A stretch of 64,000 nt of DNA. Origin: Nitrospira sp. Lineage in GTDB: Bacteria; Nitrospirota; Nitrospiria; Nitrospirales; Nitrospiraceae. The translations under genes and the position numbers were made by a program. Numbering within the stretch: position 1 is the first letter of the stretch; the number at the start of each line of letters is the position of its first letter. A model generated the notes under the pieces. It ran no database searches, was not told the DNA's origin, and saw only the letters and a program-made list of their open reading frames with translations. Shown piece by piece: positions 53,898 to 62,932 of the stretch. The DNA lies in NCBI GenBank assembly GCA_022226935.1, contig CP092081.1, positions 1,247,760 through 1,311,759 of the forward strand. Reading direction: 5' to 3'.

Positions 53898-56800
53898 ATG
53901 AATCGCCGAACGTTTGCCTCATTGATGGTTCTTGTCGGTAGTGTCGGTGCCGGTCTGTGCGGTTCCGGCGATGCGGCAGCCGTCGTTTCCAACGCGGATT
54001 ACACCGCGGTCCCACCCTTTGTCTCCAGCGCAACGACGCCGAATATCATCATCCTGATGGACAATTCCGGCAGTATGAGCAATCGCGCTTGCGAATCGAC
54101 TTCGTGCGGCACCTTAGCAGATGGAAGCACCTCTACTACCACGACGTGGACCAATACCACGCGCTATTCGGGCTACTTTGATTCGCTCCGCTGCTATACC
54201 TACAACACGACTGACAAAAGATTTGAAGGTGGCACCACAAAGGCGGCCGTGTCGACGGCCTGCTCGACAACCGAGTGGGATGGAAATTTCCTGAATTGGG
54301 CGACACTGCGCCGGTTTGATGCGGTGAAACGAGCCATGTCCGGTGGTGACTGTGCCGTAAACAGAGCGACGGATGGTACCTGTCCGACCAGTGGAACGCC
54401 TGCCTTGAAAACCGTTCGTGCTCAAGCCACCGGAGTAACGGATGAACGGGCCGATGTCAACTATAGCGGAGGAACCGGACTTAATACGTATGTCGGCCGC
54501 ATTCCGTTAGCTGATCGTGGAAGCAATCCAGCGACCATCTCGATTGGGATTTCGGCGAGTGGGACGCCGGCTACGCCCTATTTCTGTGTGGACAATGACA
54601 CGACTTTCAATAGTAATTGCGGTGACTCATACAGCGTTCGGAAATATGAATTGAAAGTTGGGTATGCGACTGAACCCACAGGGGTCATTCAGCAGATCGG
54701 GAGCAAAGCCCGCTTTGGACTCGTTGAATTCAAGTCCAGCAGTGAAGGCGCGCGCATGTTGGTGGGAGCAGGCTCCCGTCAGTCCATTGACTGGTCCGGT
54801 ACGGGGGTCGAGACGTTCAATACGAACATGGCAGCCATGGTGGACGCGGTGCAGGAGTCGTATCCTTCGACCTGGACGCCGCTGAGCGAATCGCTCTATG
54901 AAACGGCGCGGTATGTCGCACAGATTCAATCAACGTTTACCACAGGCTATGTGTATCCGATCGCGTTTTCTGGAGGCATTTCAAACGGAGTGAATTTTGC
55001 CACGAACGGTGCCGGTTCCATCGGGACGGACGAAATCACAGCGCTCGTTGGCACGGAAACCTGCCCTGCTGGATACATCACAAATGCATGTGGCCGCGAT
55101 CCCTACTTTTTTGGTCAAAACCACACTCCACCATGGGCCTCTACATCTCAGGTGGTGAATTGCTGCCGGACGTTCGTCATCATTTTCACCGATGGTGAGC
55201 CAACAGAAGACTTGAATATCCCCTCGGCGCTCCAAGATTATGGCCATGCTTATCATGGGCAACATTGTAATGGCAGTGATAGCGCTGCTCCTCCTCGCCC
55301 CATTAATGGCACCTGTAATACCAATGCGGCGACACCGTTCAGTGATCTGTTGGCCGAACACAAGACCGATTACGCTGACAATGGAAGCCACTACTTGGAC
55401 GATGTGGCCTATTGGGCGCACACCAGTGATCTGCGTCCTTGCAGTGGAACCAGTGATGGCACGATTGCAGGGTTATCGGTCACGGGGCATTGCATACCCG
55501 GTACGCAAAATCTGACGGTGTATTCATTTTTTGCATTCGGTAATATCAATGGTCGAGGAATTCTCGCGCAAACCGCGCGGCTGGGTGGATTTGAGGATTC
55601 GAACGGAGACGGCATCCCGCAGACCTCCGAATGGGATAAGGAGAATAATTTAACCGGAGCCTCAACCCCCGACGGCATTCCGGATGCCTATTTCGAATCT
55701 TCCAACGTGGACGATCTCCAAGACAAATTGCTGGCGACGATCGCGAGCATTCTCCGGCGCAGTGCCTCCGGTTCCTCCGTGTCGGTGCTGGCCACGGCTT
55801 CGACCGGAGAGGGTGCTTTGTACCAATCGTACTTCTATCCGAGCACCATCGAGCCCTCAACGCTGAGTGACGTCAAATGGACGGGCTACACGCAAGCGCT
55901 CTTTATCGACACGTTCGGTAATACCCGTGAAGACACGAATCAAGATGGTCGTCTCGACTATAAGGTCGACAAGATCATCAAGACTCGCTTCGATTCGGTA
56001 TCGAATTCAGTAAAGGTCGATAAATACGTGGATAGTGATGGCGATGGATTGCCGAATGATCAGAATAGCGACGGTCAAGTGACATTGGCCGATTGCAATC
56101 CTTGCGGAAAATTGCTGAGCGATATTCTTCCGATTTGGGAGGCCGGCAAGCAGCTAGCGTTGAAAGATGCATCCACTCGTACCATCCTCACCTGGGTCGA
56201 TTCCGATCATGATGGAGTAGTGGATTCCGGTGAGCAGATGGCGTTCTCGACCGCGAACGAGCCGACGCTTCGTCCATATCTGCGTGCCGCATCAAGCGCA
56301 GAAGGCACCAAAATCATCAACTTTGTGCGTGGATGCGACGCCACGACCTGTACTGATCAAGCGACGACCAGAGATCGCCGCCTTCAGGTACCCGCCGGGA
56401 GTGGAACGCTCAAAGTGTGGAAATTGGGGGATGTGATTCACTCGACACCCACCGTCGTGGCCGGGCCGCGAGATCGGCACGACGCGATCTATGGAGATCA
56501 GAGTTATTCGGCGTTTCTGCAGAAGTGGTACAACCGTCGACAAGTGGCCTACGTAGGGGGCAACGACGGCATGCTGCACGCCTTCAATGCGGGGTATTAT
56601 CATCCTGGCGATGATACGAGCGCTTCTGCTCCTGCCAATACCACCGAGCATGGCTGGTTTACGACGGCTCCCGCCGACAACTCCTCCGGGGCTCCACTGG
56701 GTGATGAATTGTGGGGATTTGTGCCCTATGAACTTCTCCCGCAGCTGGAGTTTTTGAGTCGAGCCGATTACCAACATGCCTACTATGTTGACCTGCCTCT

Positions 56801-58319
56801 CAAGGTGGCAGATGTGCGAATTTTTACCGCAGATACCGACCACCCCAATGGATGGGGCACGATTTTGATCGGCGGATTCAGAATGGGTGGGAGTTGCGGC
56901 GCCTGTGTGGCTGGGACCGGGGCGCCACCGATGACGGTCACGATCAGCGGCACTAACTATAATTTTTATAGTTCCTATTTCGTCATGGACGTGACAAATC
57001 CCGATAACCCCAAGCTGCTCTGGTCGTTTAATAGCTCGGATTTGGGGTTGACGACCAGTGTGCCCGCGGTCGTCCGTGTGAATCCTGGTGGTGATGCGAA
57101 AGCCAGTAACACGAACGCCAAGTGGCACATGGTCGTGGGATCAGGCCCGACCGGGTATGATGCCAGCGTAGCGCAAGGCGCAAAGGTGTTTGTTATTGAT
57201 CTCGCTACAGGACCGGGAAGCAGCAACAGTTTGGTAACAAAGTATCCGATCGGGTCGTGGGATTCGTACGTCGGCGATATGACGGCGTTCGATAGGGATC
57301 TCGATTATCGTCATGACGTCGTCTATTTCGGTCGAGTTATTAACGATGGGGCTCTCCCGTGGAGAGGAAAGATTTACCGGTTGACGATGGGCGCCGGCGG
57401 TGCGACGTCGAAGTTCGGCACGGTGACGAGTCCTACGCAATGGGGTATCGCGTCCGGCAGCGATCGAGTCCCGACGGAGATGCTGGATACCTTTACCTCC
57501 GGAGCGGAAATGGGACCGGTCGCGACCGCGCCATCGGTGACGCTGGACGACGCGGCCAATGTTTGGGTTTTTGCGGGCAGCGGGCGTTATTACAGCAAAT
57601 CGGATAAGACGGACACCTCGACTCAGTATTTCGTAGGAATAAAAGATTCGGTACTCAATGCCGGCTGCAATCAATCAGCTGGTGTGACCAACTGCATGGA
57701 CAACGATCTGGTAGATGTCACGAGTGCAACCGTGTGTGTCGTAGGCGTTGGTGACTGCGGTCTGGCCAGCGGCACAAGCCAGGTGTCGGGCGTGACCGGG
57801 GCGTCGACGTTTACCGGCCTGATCAGCCTGGTGCAGAGCAAGGATGGGTGGGTGACCAAATTAGTCGAGCCAGCCAACCCGCCAACGAAGCCGGTTCCGT
57901 ATGGCATCGGAGAGCGGGTAGTCAGTAGTCCGACGGTCTTCGGAGGGGTCGTGTTTTTCCCCACCTTTATTCCGACAAACGACATCTGCGTCTCTTCCGG
58001 AACGAGTCGTCTCTGGGCGCTGTTTTACAAGACTGGCAGCGCCTACCAAGAGCCGATTATCGGTACTACCGCATCGGGTACGAACAAGACCGTGAATAAA
58101 TTCGGCTCCCTCGGAGAGGGATTGGCGTTCGGTATAGTAGTTCATATGGGTTCAGGCCGAGACGGCGGAAGTCCGTTCGGCCTTCTCATCAACATGAGTC
58201 AGGGAAACTTCGGTGACTGTGTAACATGTGGAGGAACGGGAGGGGCGCCGAGTTCGGGCATCAATGTTCCCGTCGCCATCGATCCGCGAAGTCATTTTTT
58301 CTCATGGACAAACCTGTGA
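53898..58319 (+). CDS. pilY1: PilY1-type pilus tip adhesin (1473 aa)
   Basis: A large secreted protein that primes pilus assembly and acts as adhesin and surface sensor. A signal peptide spans residues 1-28. A von Willebrand A domain follows: MIDAS motif DNSGSMS near 54 and TDGEPTED near 431. Four Asp-rich loops of the EF-hand/calcium type lie at about 567 (DSNGDGIPQTSEWD), 679 (DTNQDGRLDYKVD), 712 (DSDGDGLPNDQNSDG) and 769 (DSDHDGVVDSGE). The C-terminal PilY1 beta-propeller begins near 848 (VAYVGGNDGMLHAF at about 880). GAGGAGGAAG precedes the ATG. Confidence 0.94.
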   Translation: MNRRTFASLMVLVGSVGAGLCGSGDAAAVVSNADYTAVPPFVSSATTPNIIILMDNSGSMSNRACESTSCGTLADGSTSTTTTWTNTTRYSGYFDSLRCYTYNTTDKRFEGGTTKAAVSTACSTTEWDGNFLNWATLRRFDAVKRAMSGGDCAVNRATDGTCPTSGTPALKTVRAQATGVTDERADVNYSGGTGLNTYVGRIPLADRGSNPATISIGISASGTPATPYFCVDNDTTFNSNCGDSYSVRKYELKVGYATEPTGVIQQIGSKARFGLVEFKSSSEGARMLVGAGSRQSIDWSGTGVETFNTNMAAMVDAVQESYPSTWTPLSESLYETARYVAQIQSTFTTGYVYPIAFSGGISNGVNFATNGAGSIGTDEITALVGTETCPAGYITNACGRDPYFFGQNHTPPWASTSQVVNCCRTFVIIFTDGEPTEDLNIPSALQDYGHAYHGQHCNGSDSAAPPRPINGTCNTNAATPFSDLLAEHKTDYADNGSHYLDDVAYWAHTSDLRPCSGTSDGTIAGLSVTGHCIPGTQNLTVYSFFAFGNINGRGILAQTARLGGFEDSNGDGIPQTSEWDKENNLTGASTPDGIPDAYFESSNVDDLQDKLLATIASILRRSASGSSVSVLATASTGEGALYQSYFYPSTIEPSTLSDVKWTGYTQALFIDTFGNTREDTNQDGRLDYKVDKIIKTRFDSVSNSVKVDKYVDSDGDGLPNDQNSDGQVTLADCNPCGKLLSDILPIWEAGKQLALKDASTRTILTWVDSDHDGVVDSGEQMAFSTANEPTLRPYLRAASSAEGTKIINFVRGCDATTCTDQATTRDRRLQVPAGSGTLKVWKLGDVIHSTPTVVAGPRDRHDAIYGDQSYSAFLQKWYNRRQVAYVGGNDGMLHAFNAGYYHPGDDTSASAPANTTEHGWFTTAPADNSSGAPLGDELWGFVPYELLPQLEFLSRADYQHAYYVDLPLKVADVRIFTADTDHPNGWGTILIGGFRMGGSCGACVAGTGAPPMTVTISGTNYNFYSSYFVMDVTNPDNPKLLWSFNSSDLGLTTSVPAVVRVNPGGDAKASNTNAKWHMVVGSGPTGYDASVAQGAKVFVIDLATGPGSSNSLVTKYPIGSWDSYVGDMTAFDRDLDYRHDVVYFGRVINDGALPWRGKIYRLTMGAGGATSKFGTVTSPTQWGIASGSDRVPTEMLDTFTSGAEMGPVATAPSVTLDDAANVWVFAGSGRYYSKSDKTDTSTQYFVGIKDSVLNAGCNQSAGVTNCMDNDLVDVTSATVCVVGVGDCGLASGTSQVSGVTGASTFTGLISLVQSKDGWVTKLVEPANPPTKPVPYGIGERVVSSPTVFGGVVFFPTFIPTNDICVSSGTSRLWALFYKTGSAYQEPIIGTTASGTNKTVNKFGSLGEGLAFGIVVHMGSGRDGGSPFGLLINMSQGNFGDCVTCGGTGGAPSSGINVPVAIDPRSHFFSWTNL

Positions 58320-59335
58320 TAAAAGAAACTGGCCGAAACATAGTGGGGAGGGAGGGGGCTCTACGCCCGTCCTCTCTTCAAATATCTTGCTTTGGCGCGA
58401 TTGCTGTTGCCGTTGCGATGTGTTGGGGTTGCTCTTCCTCGCCTCAGGACGGATCGGTTGTCAGTGGTGCAACAAGGAATAACCACGCTCCCATCGTTCG
58501 CCTCGTGACGATTGTCCCGAATCCTCTGACACTCGCTGGGCCCATCACGGCTCATGTCGTGGCAGATGATCCTGACGGTCCCGAACCGACCAAGCGATTC
58601 CAGTGGATCATCAACGGGACTCCTCTTTTAGGAGCAACGGGCCCTGAATTAGACCCGGTCCATGCGAAGCGAGGCGACCAGATCGCGCTCGAGGTGGTAG
58701 CCCTGGATGGGGAATTGGAGAGCGCTCCCTATCGCACGGATCCGATCGCTGTGGTGAATACTCCCCCTCTCGTGTCACATGTCACCGTCGAGGCAGATGC
58801 TGAGAAGAGCAATCGGGTTCTTGCCAAGGTCGATGCCGTCGATCCTGATCGCGATGACATCCACTACACCTATCGCTGGTGGCGCAATGACAAACAAATT
58901 CAGGAAGGCGAGGAACGCACCCTCGACATCACTGGCTTTGGGCGAAAAGATGTGGTGGTGGTCGAAGTGACTGCGCGGGATCAGGATACAGCCGCTGCGC
59001 CGGTCCGGTCAGCCCCGAATGCCTTGGGCAATTCACCGCCGTTGATTGTCTCAAGTCCGGCGGCGCTCACGAATCGGGAGCAATACGAGTATGCGGTTCA
59101 GGCCAAGGATATCGACGGAGACACAGTCACCTATGGCCTGGAGACGGGCCCTCCAGGGATGACCATCGACAAGGCGACGGGTCAGGTGAACTGGAAGGTC
59201 ATCCCGGGTGTGGCGGGGACTCATCGAGTGAAGATCATGGCGGAAGACGGGCAGGGCGGGATTGCCTGGCAGGAGTTTGAACTATCGATACCCTCCACGG
59301 CCCAATCGCAGGCGTCGGCGCCGTCTCAAGGGTAG
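58304..59335 (+). CDS. Ig-like/cadherin-type secreted protein, possible lipoprotein (343 aa)
   Basis: Begins 16 nt inside the end of pilY1. A hydrophobic segment (FGAIAVAVAMCWGCSSS) precedes a cysteine that could be lipidated, though the box lacks the usual Leu. Three Ig- or cadherin-like modules follow, each opened by N-H/T/S-P-P/A-x-V (NHAPIVRLVTIVPN, NTPPLVSHVTVEAD, NSPPLIVSSPAALT), with the last like a putative-Ig domain (DIDGDTVTYGLETGPPGMTI). It is probably an envelope partner of PilY1. The frame upstream of ATG 58304 is a shadow of pilY1. Confidence 0.8.
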   Translation: MDKPVIKETGRNIVGREGALRPSSLQISCFGAIAVAVAMCWGCSSSPQDGSVVSGATRNNHAPIVRLVTIVPNPLTLAGPITAHVVADDPDGPEPTKRFQWIINGTPLLGATGPELDPVHAKRGDQIALEVVALDGELESAPYRTDPIAVVNTPPLVSHVTVEADAEKSNRVLAKVDAVDPDRDDIHYTYRWWRNDKQIQEGEERTLDITGFGRKDVVVVEVTARDQDTAAAPVRSAPNALGNSPPLIVSSPAALTNREQYEYAVQAKDIDGDTVTYGLETGPPGMTIDKATGQVNWKVIPGVAGTHRVKIMAEDGQGGIAWQEFELSIPSTAQSQASAPSQG

Positions 59336-59389
59336 CTGGCCTCTCGAACCTCAGCTGCCCTAATTTTCCCCTCACCCCCTGTTCCGACC

Positions 59390-59419
59390 TTGTTCCTCCC
59401 TTTCGCGGTTTGTTAGAAT
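59390..59419 (+). promoter_or_regulatory. Possible promoter of the phoH-like gene
   Basis: TTGTTC (59390-59395), an 18-nt spacer and TAGAAT (59414-59419). With transcription starting near 59426, the TTG at 59432 would be almost leaderless, which supports the internal GTG 59459 as the start. Confidence 0.4.
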
Positions 59420-59431
59420 CGAGATATCAGT

Positions 59432-60520
59432 TTGGCGAAAGGAGTCTTCGACACAGGCGTGCGCAAGATCAAACTACGTGAAGGCACGAACACCGCGGTT
59501 CTCTTTGGACACCACGATCGCCACCTCAAATTGATTGAGGAAGAGTTCGGGGTGCGGTGTTCCGCGCGGGGCGAAGAAGTCACGGTAGAGGGCACCGCCG
59601 AAGCCGTGAAGCAGGCTGAGCGCGTACTCAATGAACTCGCATCGCTCACCAACGAAGGATATGATCTCAGATCAGATGACGTCACCCACGCGCTGACCGC
59701 CCTCCGCCACAATCACGACGCCTCTCTTAAAGAACTGCTCTTCAGCGCATCCCCCATCGTCACCCGGAAGCGCTTCATTGTCCCCAAGACCCCGACACAG
59801 AAATACTACCTCGACGCGATCGAGAAGCATGACATCGTCATCGGTATCGGTCCTGCCGGAACAGGCAAGACATATTTGGCCATGGCTATGGCGGTGAGCG
59901 CCCTGATGAAGAAGGACGTCAGTCGCATCATCCTCGCGCGGCCGGCCGTCGAAGCCGGTGAAAAGCTCGGCTATCTGCCGGGAGACATGTATGCCAAGGT
60001 AAATCCCTATCTTCGTCCCCTGTACGATGCGCTCTTTGACATGATGGAAATGGAACGAGCCAATCGTCTCATTGATCGAGGAGATATTGAAATCGCCCCG
60101 CTGGCGTTTATGCGTGGCCGTACCCTCAACGACTCGTTCGTCATTCTGGACGAAGCGCAGAATGCGACCGCTGAGCAAATGAAAATGTTCCTGACCCGAT
60201 TGGGCTTTCATTCCAAAGCCGTCGTGACGGGCGATATCACGCAGATCGACTTACCGTCAGACCGCGTCTCCGGCCTGATTGAAGTGCGGAATATCCTTCA
60301 AGATATTGCCGGTATTGAGTTCGTGTATTTCGATGAACGGGATGTCGTGCGGCATCGGCTCGTTCAAGAGATTATCAAAGCATATGATCGGCATTCGGCT
60401 GCGTCGACACATCCTGGCTCATCGAAAAAAGGCGAACATCTAGGAAAGGGGCAGCGCTCTGATCCTAAGGCTGTTCGGTCATCGTCTCCTCCCACAGGCT
60501 CCTGGGGTCAATCACACTAA
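59432..60520 (+). CDS. PhoH-like ATPase (PhoL/YbeZ type)
   Basis: An RNA-linked ATPase, usually paired with YbeY in ribosome or RNA quality control. The N-terminal KH-like part (LFGHHDRHLKLIEEEFGV) precedes the PhoH domain: Walker A GPAGTGKTYLA near 140-147, RPAVEAGEKLGYLPGDMYAK and ILDEAQNATAEQMKMFLTRL. Its stop shares a base with the ybeY ATG (TAATG). TTG 59432 is the longest start; GTG 59459 (VRKIKLREG) fits the family N-terminus better. The C-terminal tail is basic and low in complexity. Confidence 0.9.
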   Translation: MAKGVFDTGVRKIKLREGTNTAVLFGHHDRHLKLIEEEFGVRCSARGEEVTVEGTAEAVKQAERVLNELASLTNEGYDLRSDDVTHALTALRHNHDASLKELLFSASPIVTRKRFIVPKTPTQKYYLDAIEKHDIVIGIGPAGTGKTYLAMAMAVSALMKKDVSRIILARPAVEAGEKLGYLPGDMYAKVNPYLRPLYDALFDMMEMERANRLIDRGDIEIAPLAFMRGRTLNDSFVILDEAQNATAEQMKMFLTRLGFHSKAVVTGDITQIDLPSDRVSGLIEVRNILQDIAGIEFVYFDERDVVRHRLVQEIIKAYDRHSAASTHPGSSKKGEHLGKGQRSDPKAVRSSSPPTGSWGQSH

Positions 60521-60969
60521 TGCCGGTCGTAGTCGGTATGCGGCTGACGCGGAGAAAACTGCGCCTCGCGTCTCTCAGGAAGCTCGCCAATCGTATCCTT
60601 CAGTTCATCGGGGAAAGCGAGGCGCTTCTCAGCCTCGAAATTGTGGGCGATGACCGGATGCGTCGCCTGAATCGAACCTTTCGTCATCGCGATACAACCA
60701 CCGATGTGCTGGCCTTTGCCACCAGAGAAGGGCCTGGCCCGCCATCTGACCTTCTCGGGGATATTGTCATATCGTTGCCACAAGCCATACGCCAGGCACG
60801 CGAGCATCAACAGGGTATCGATCATGAATTGGTCGTACTCCTGATTCATGGCATTCTCCATTTGTGCGGGTATGATCATGAGCGAAGTGAAGCCGAGGCC
60901 AGGCGAATGGCCCGGCGCGAGCGGGCTGTTCTGCGTGGTATTGGCCCGGTTCCAAGTCTATTGGTATAA
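60520..60969 (+). CDS. ybeY: rRNA maturation endoribonuclease YbeY
   Basis: A single-strand endoribonuclease in 16S rRNA 3'-end maturation and ribosome quality control. The zinc site is H110-x3-H114-x5-H120 in HGILHLCGYDH, preceded by TDVLAFATREGP and LGDIVISLPQA. The length of 149 aa is normal. The start overlaps the PhoH-like stop by one base (TAATG), giving tight coupling. The usual pairing with PhoH is kept. Confidence 0.94.
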   Translation: MPVVVGMRLTRRKLRLASLRKLANRILQFIGESEALLSLEIVGDDRMRRLNRTFRHRDTTTDVLAFATREGPGPPSDLLGDIVISLPQAIRQAREHQQGIDHELVVLLIHGILHLCGYDHERSEAEARRMARRERAVLRGIGPVPSLLV

Positions 60970-61048
60970 GGCGAATCAGATCCAGTATGATGCGGGACGT
61001 GGGTGCACGAGCGGGATTGTGAACGTTGACACAGGGGTGAGGTGAGCG

Positions 61049-61963
61049 GTGGGTTGGTTTCAGAAACTAAGCGAGGGCCTCTCAAAAACACGCAATGCGG
61101 TCACCGGGCAACTGGATCGACTGTTAGGCCGTGCGGCTGACCCAGCTCTGTTAGAGGAGTTGGAGGTCGCCCTCATCAGTGCGGATTTGGGGATGCCCGT
61201 CGTGGAGCGTGTCATGGAAAACCTGCGCGCACAGATGCGTGGGGGAAACTTTTCGGCTGCCGAGAAGGTGCGGGAGCTGCTGCGGCAATCCGTCTTGGAC
61301 ATCCTGCTTCCGACGCAAGGGGAGTCGATCGACCAACTCATCGCGCAAGGGCCGCGTCCCTTCGTCATTCTCGCCGTGGGAGTCAACGGTGTCGGCAAAA
61401 CCACCACCGTCGCAAAATTGACCCAACGGTTTCGACAACAAGGGAATACGGCGCTGCTGGTTGCCGGCGACACATTCCGAGCGGCGGCCATCGATCAATT
61501 GCAGGTGTGGGCGGACCGCATTCAAGTCGACATCATCCGGCATCGACCCGGCGCCGATCCCGCAGCTGTGGCGTACGACGGGATCACGGCCGCCAAAGCA
61601 CGCGGGTCGGACGTGGTGCTCATCGACACCGCCGGGCGGTTGCACACCAAAACGAATTTGATGGACGAGTTGCGAAAAATCAAACGGATTGTGGCGCAAG
61701 AGTGTCCGGGCGCGCCCCATGAAGTCCTGTTGGTTCTGGATGCGACGGTCGGTCAGAATGCGATTGCTCAAGCCAAACAGTTCCACGAGGCGGTCGGGGT
61801 GACCGGCATCGCGCTGACCAAGCTCGATGGAACGGCCCGCGGCGGCATTGTGGTGGCAATTGCCGATACCTTCAAAATCCCGGTCCGGTTGATTGGGGTC
61901 GGGGAATCCGTCGAAGACCTCCAGGACTTCAACGCCAAGGCTTTTGTCGACGCATTGTTTTAA
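61049..61963 (+). CDS. ftsY: Signal recognition particle receptor FtsY
   Basis: The SRP-receptor GTPase that brings ribosomes to the membrane translocon. The N domain begins FQKLSEGLSKTRNAVTGQLD, the G1 loop is GVNGVGKTTTVAKL (111-118), then DTFRAAAIDQLQVWADR, DTAGRLHTKTNLMDELRKI and TKLDGTARGG. The acidic A domain of E. coli FtsY is missing, so this is the short 304-aa form. The start is GTG 61049 with GGTGAGGTGAG upstream. Confidence 0.95.
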   Translation: MGWFQKLSEGLSKTRNAVTGQLDRLLGRAADPALLEELEVALISADLGMPVVERVMENLRAQMRGGNFSAAEKVRELLRQSVLDILLPTQGESIDQLIAQGPRPFVILAVGVNGVGKTTTVAKLTQRFRQQGNTALLVAGDTFRAAAIDQLQVWADRIQVDIIRHRPGADPAAVAYDGITAAKARGSDVVLIDTAGRLHTKTNLMDELRKIKRIVAQECPGAPHEVLLVLDATVGQNAIAQAKQFHEAVGVTGIALTKLDGTARGGIVVAIADTFKIPVRLIGVGESVEDLQDFNAKAFVDALF

Positions 61964-62113
61964 CCAGCCACCTGACCCCACCCTCTGCTGCCGTTCCTAC
62001 GCTTTCCTTCAATTTCTTCTCATCCCGCGAACCTCATGCTAGGCTGTTTCCTGAGACTCCGGCTCGAAAGTAGGTCTGTGAGAGCGCCTGTCGCACATGA
62101 GTGAGAATCGACT

Positions 62114-62899
62114 ATGACGACCTTGTTGGTAATCGACGATGACCGGTTGCATTGCGATCTTTTGCAGGTAGCGTTGTCTCGCCACGGGTATCAAGTCAGT
62201 ACGGCGACGAGCGGGCGAGAGGGCGTCGCCCTGTTTCGGCAGCTTCGGCCGGTCGTGACGTTGCTGGACTTGCGCATGCCGGAAATGGACGGGCTGACTG
62301 TGCTGAAAGAGATTCGGACACATGACCCGCGTGCCGGAGTGATCATTCTTGGGGGTGGCGCTACCGAAGAGCTGGAAAATCTCGCCCGAAAATTACGCGT
62401 CACGGATTTCTTTCGAAAGGGATTGTCGCTCGATGTGCTCGTGGGGGCGGTGCATCGGATCGCCCAACAGGCGAGACGGGAAGCGTCGGGCACACTGGAT
62501 GTGCCCGCTAGTGAGACCGATCAGCCTTCCGAAGAACAGATCCTCGTGGTCGATGACGATGTGATGGCGCGTGATCTCCTGATGCGCTTTCTCAGTCTGC
62601 GCGGGTATCGTGTGCGCGGCGCCAAGGATGGCCGCGAAGCCCTGCGGATGATTGAGGAGTCGGTGCCGGATTTGTTGATCCTCGATCTCGTCATGCCGGA
62701 GATGAACGGCGTGGAATTGTTGAAGGTCTTAGCGAAGCGTGACTATGCCGGCCGGACGATCATCTTGAGCGGCCATCAAAATGATCCATTGCTGGCCGAT
62801 GCTTGGGCATTGGGGCCGCAAGAAGTGCTGGACAAGCCTCTCGATTTGGAGCGCGCCTTGATGGCGATCCAGCTTGTGATGGTCTGTCGGGAGTGCTAA
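62114..62899 (+). CDS. Double receiver-domain response regulator (261 aa)
   Basis: Two receiver domains and no output domain. The second looks complete: acidic pair DDD (147-149), phospho-acceptor D191 in ILDLVMPEMNG, S219 and K241 (DKPLD). The first keeps its acidic residues and D52 (LLDLRMPEMDG) but has Gly instead of the Thr/Ser switch residue (IILGGGATEE) and an altered FFRKG lysine region. It may pass signals between proteins as a phosphorelay element or act through protein binding. The partner kinase is not in the window. Confidence 0.88.
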   Translation: MTTLLVIDDDRLHCDLLQVALSRHGYQVSTATSGREGVALFRQLRPVVTLLDLRMPEMDGLTVLKEIRTHDPRAGVIILGGGATEELENLARKLRVTDFFRKGLSLDVLVGAVHRIAQQARREASGTLDVPASETDQPSEEQILVVDDDVMARDLLMRFLSLRGYRVRGAKDGREALRMIEESVPDLLILDLVMPEMNGVELLKVLAKRDYAGRTIILSGHQNDPLLADAWALGPQEVLDKPLDLERALMAIQLVMVCREC

Positions 62900-62932
62900 T
62901 CTTCACTGTCCACCTTGGGGTGCCGGTGAAGA

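Noticed and set aside
58226-58303. Longer N-terminus for the lipoprotein-like gene after pilY1
   Set aside because: The extension is a frame-shifted reading of pilY1; ATG 58304 directly before the hydrophobic segment is better.
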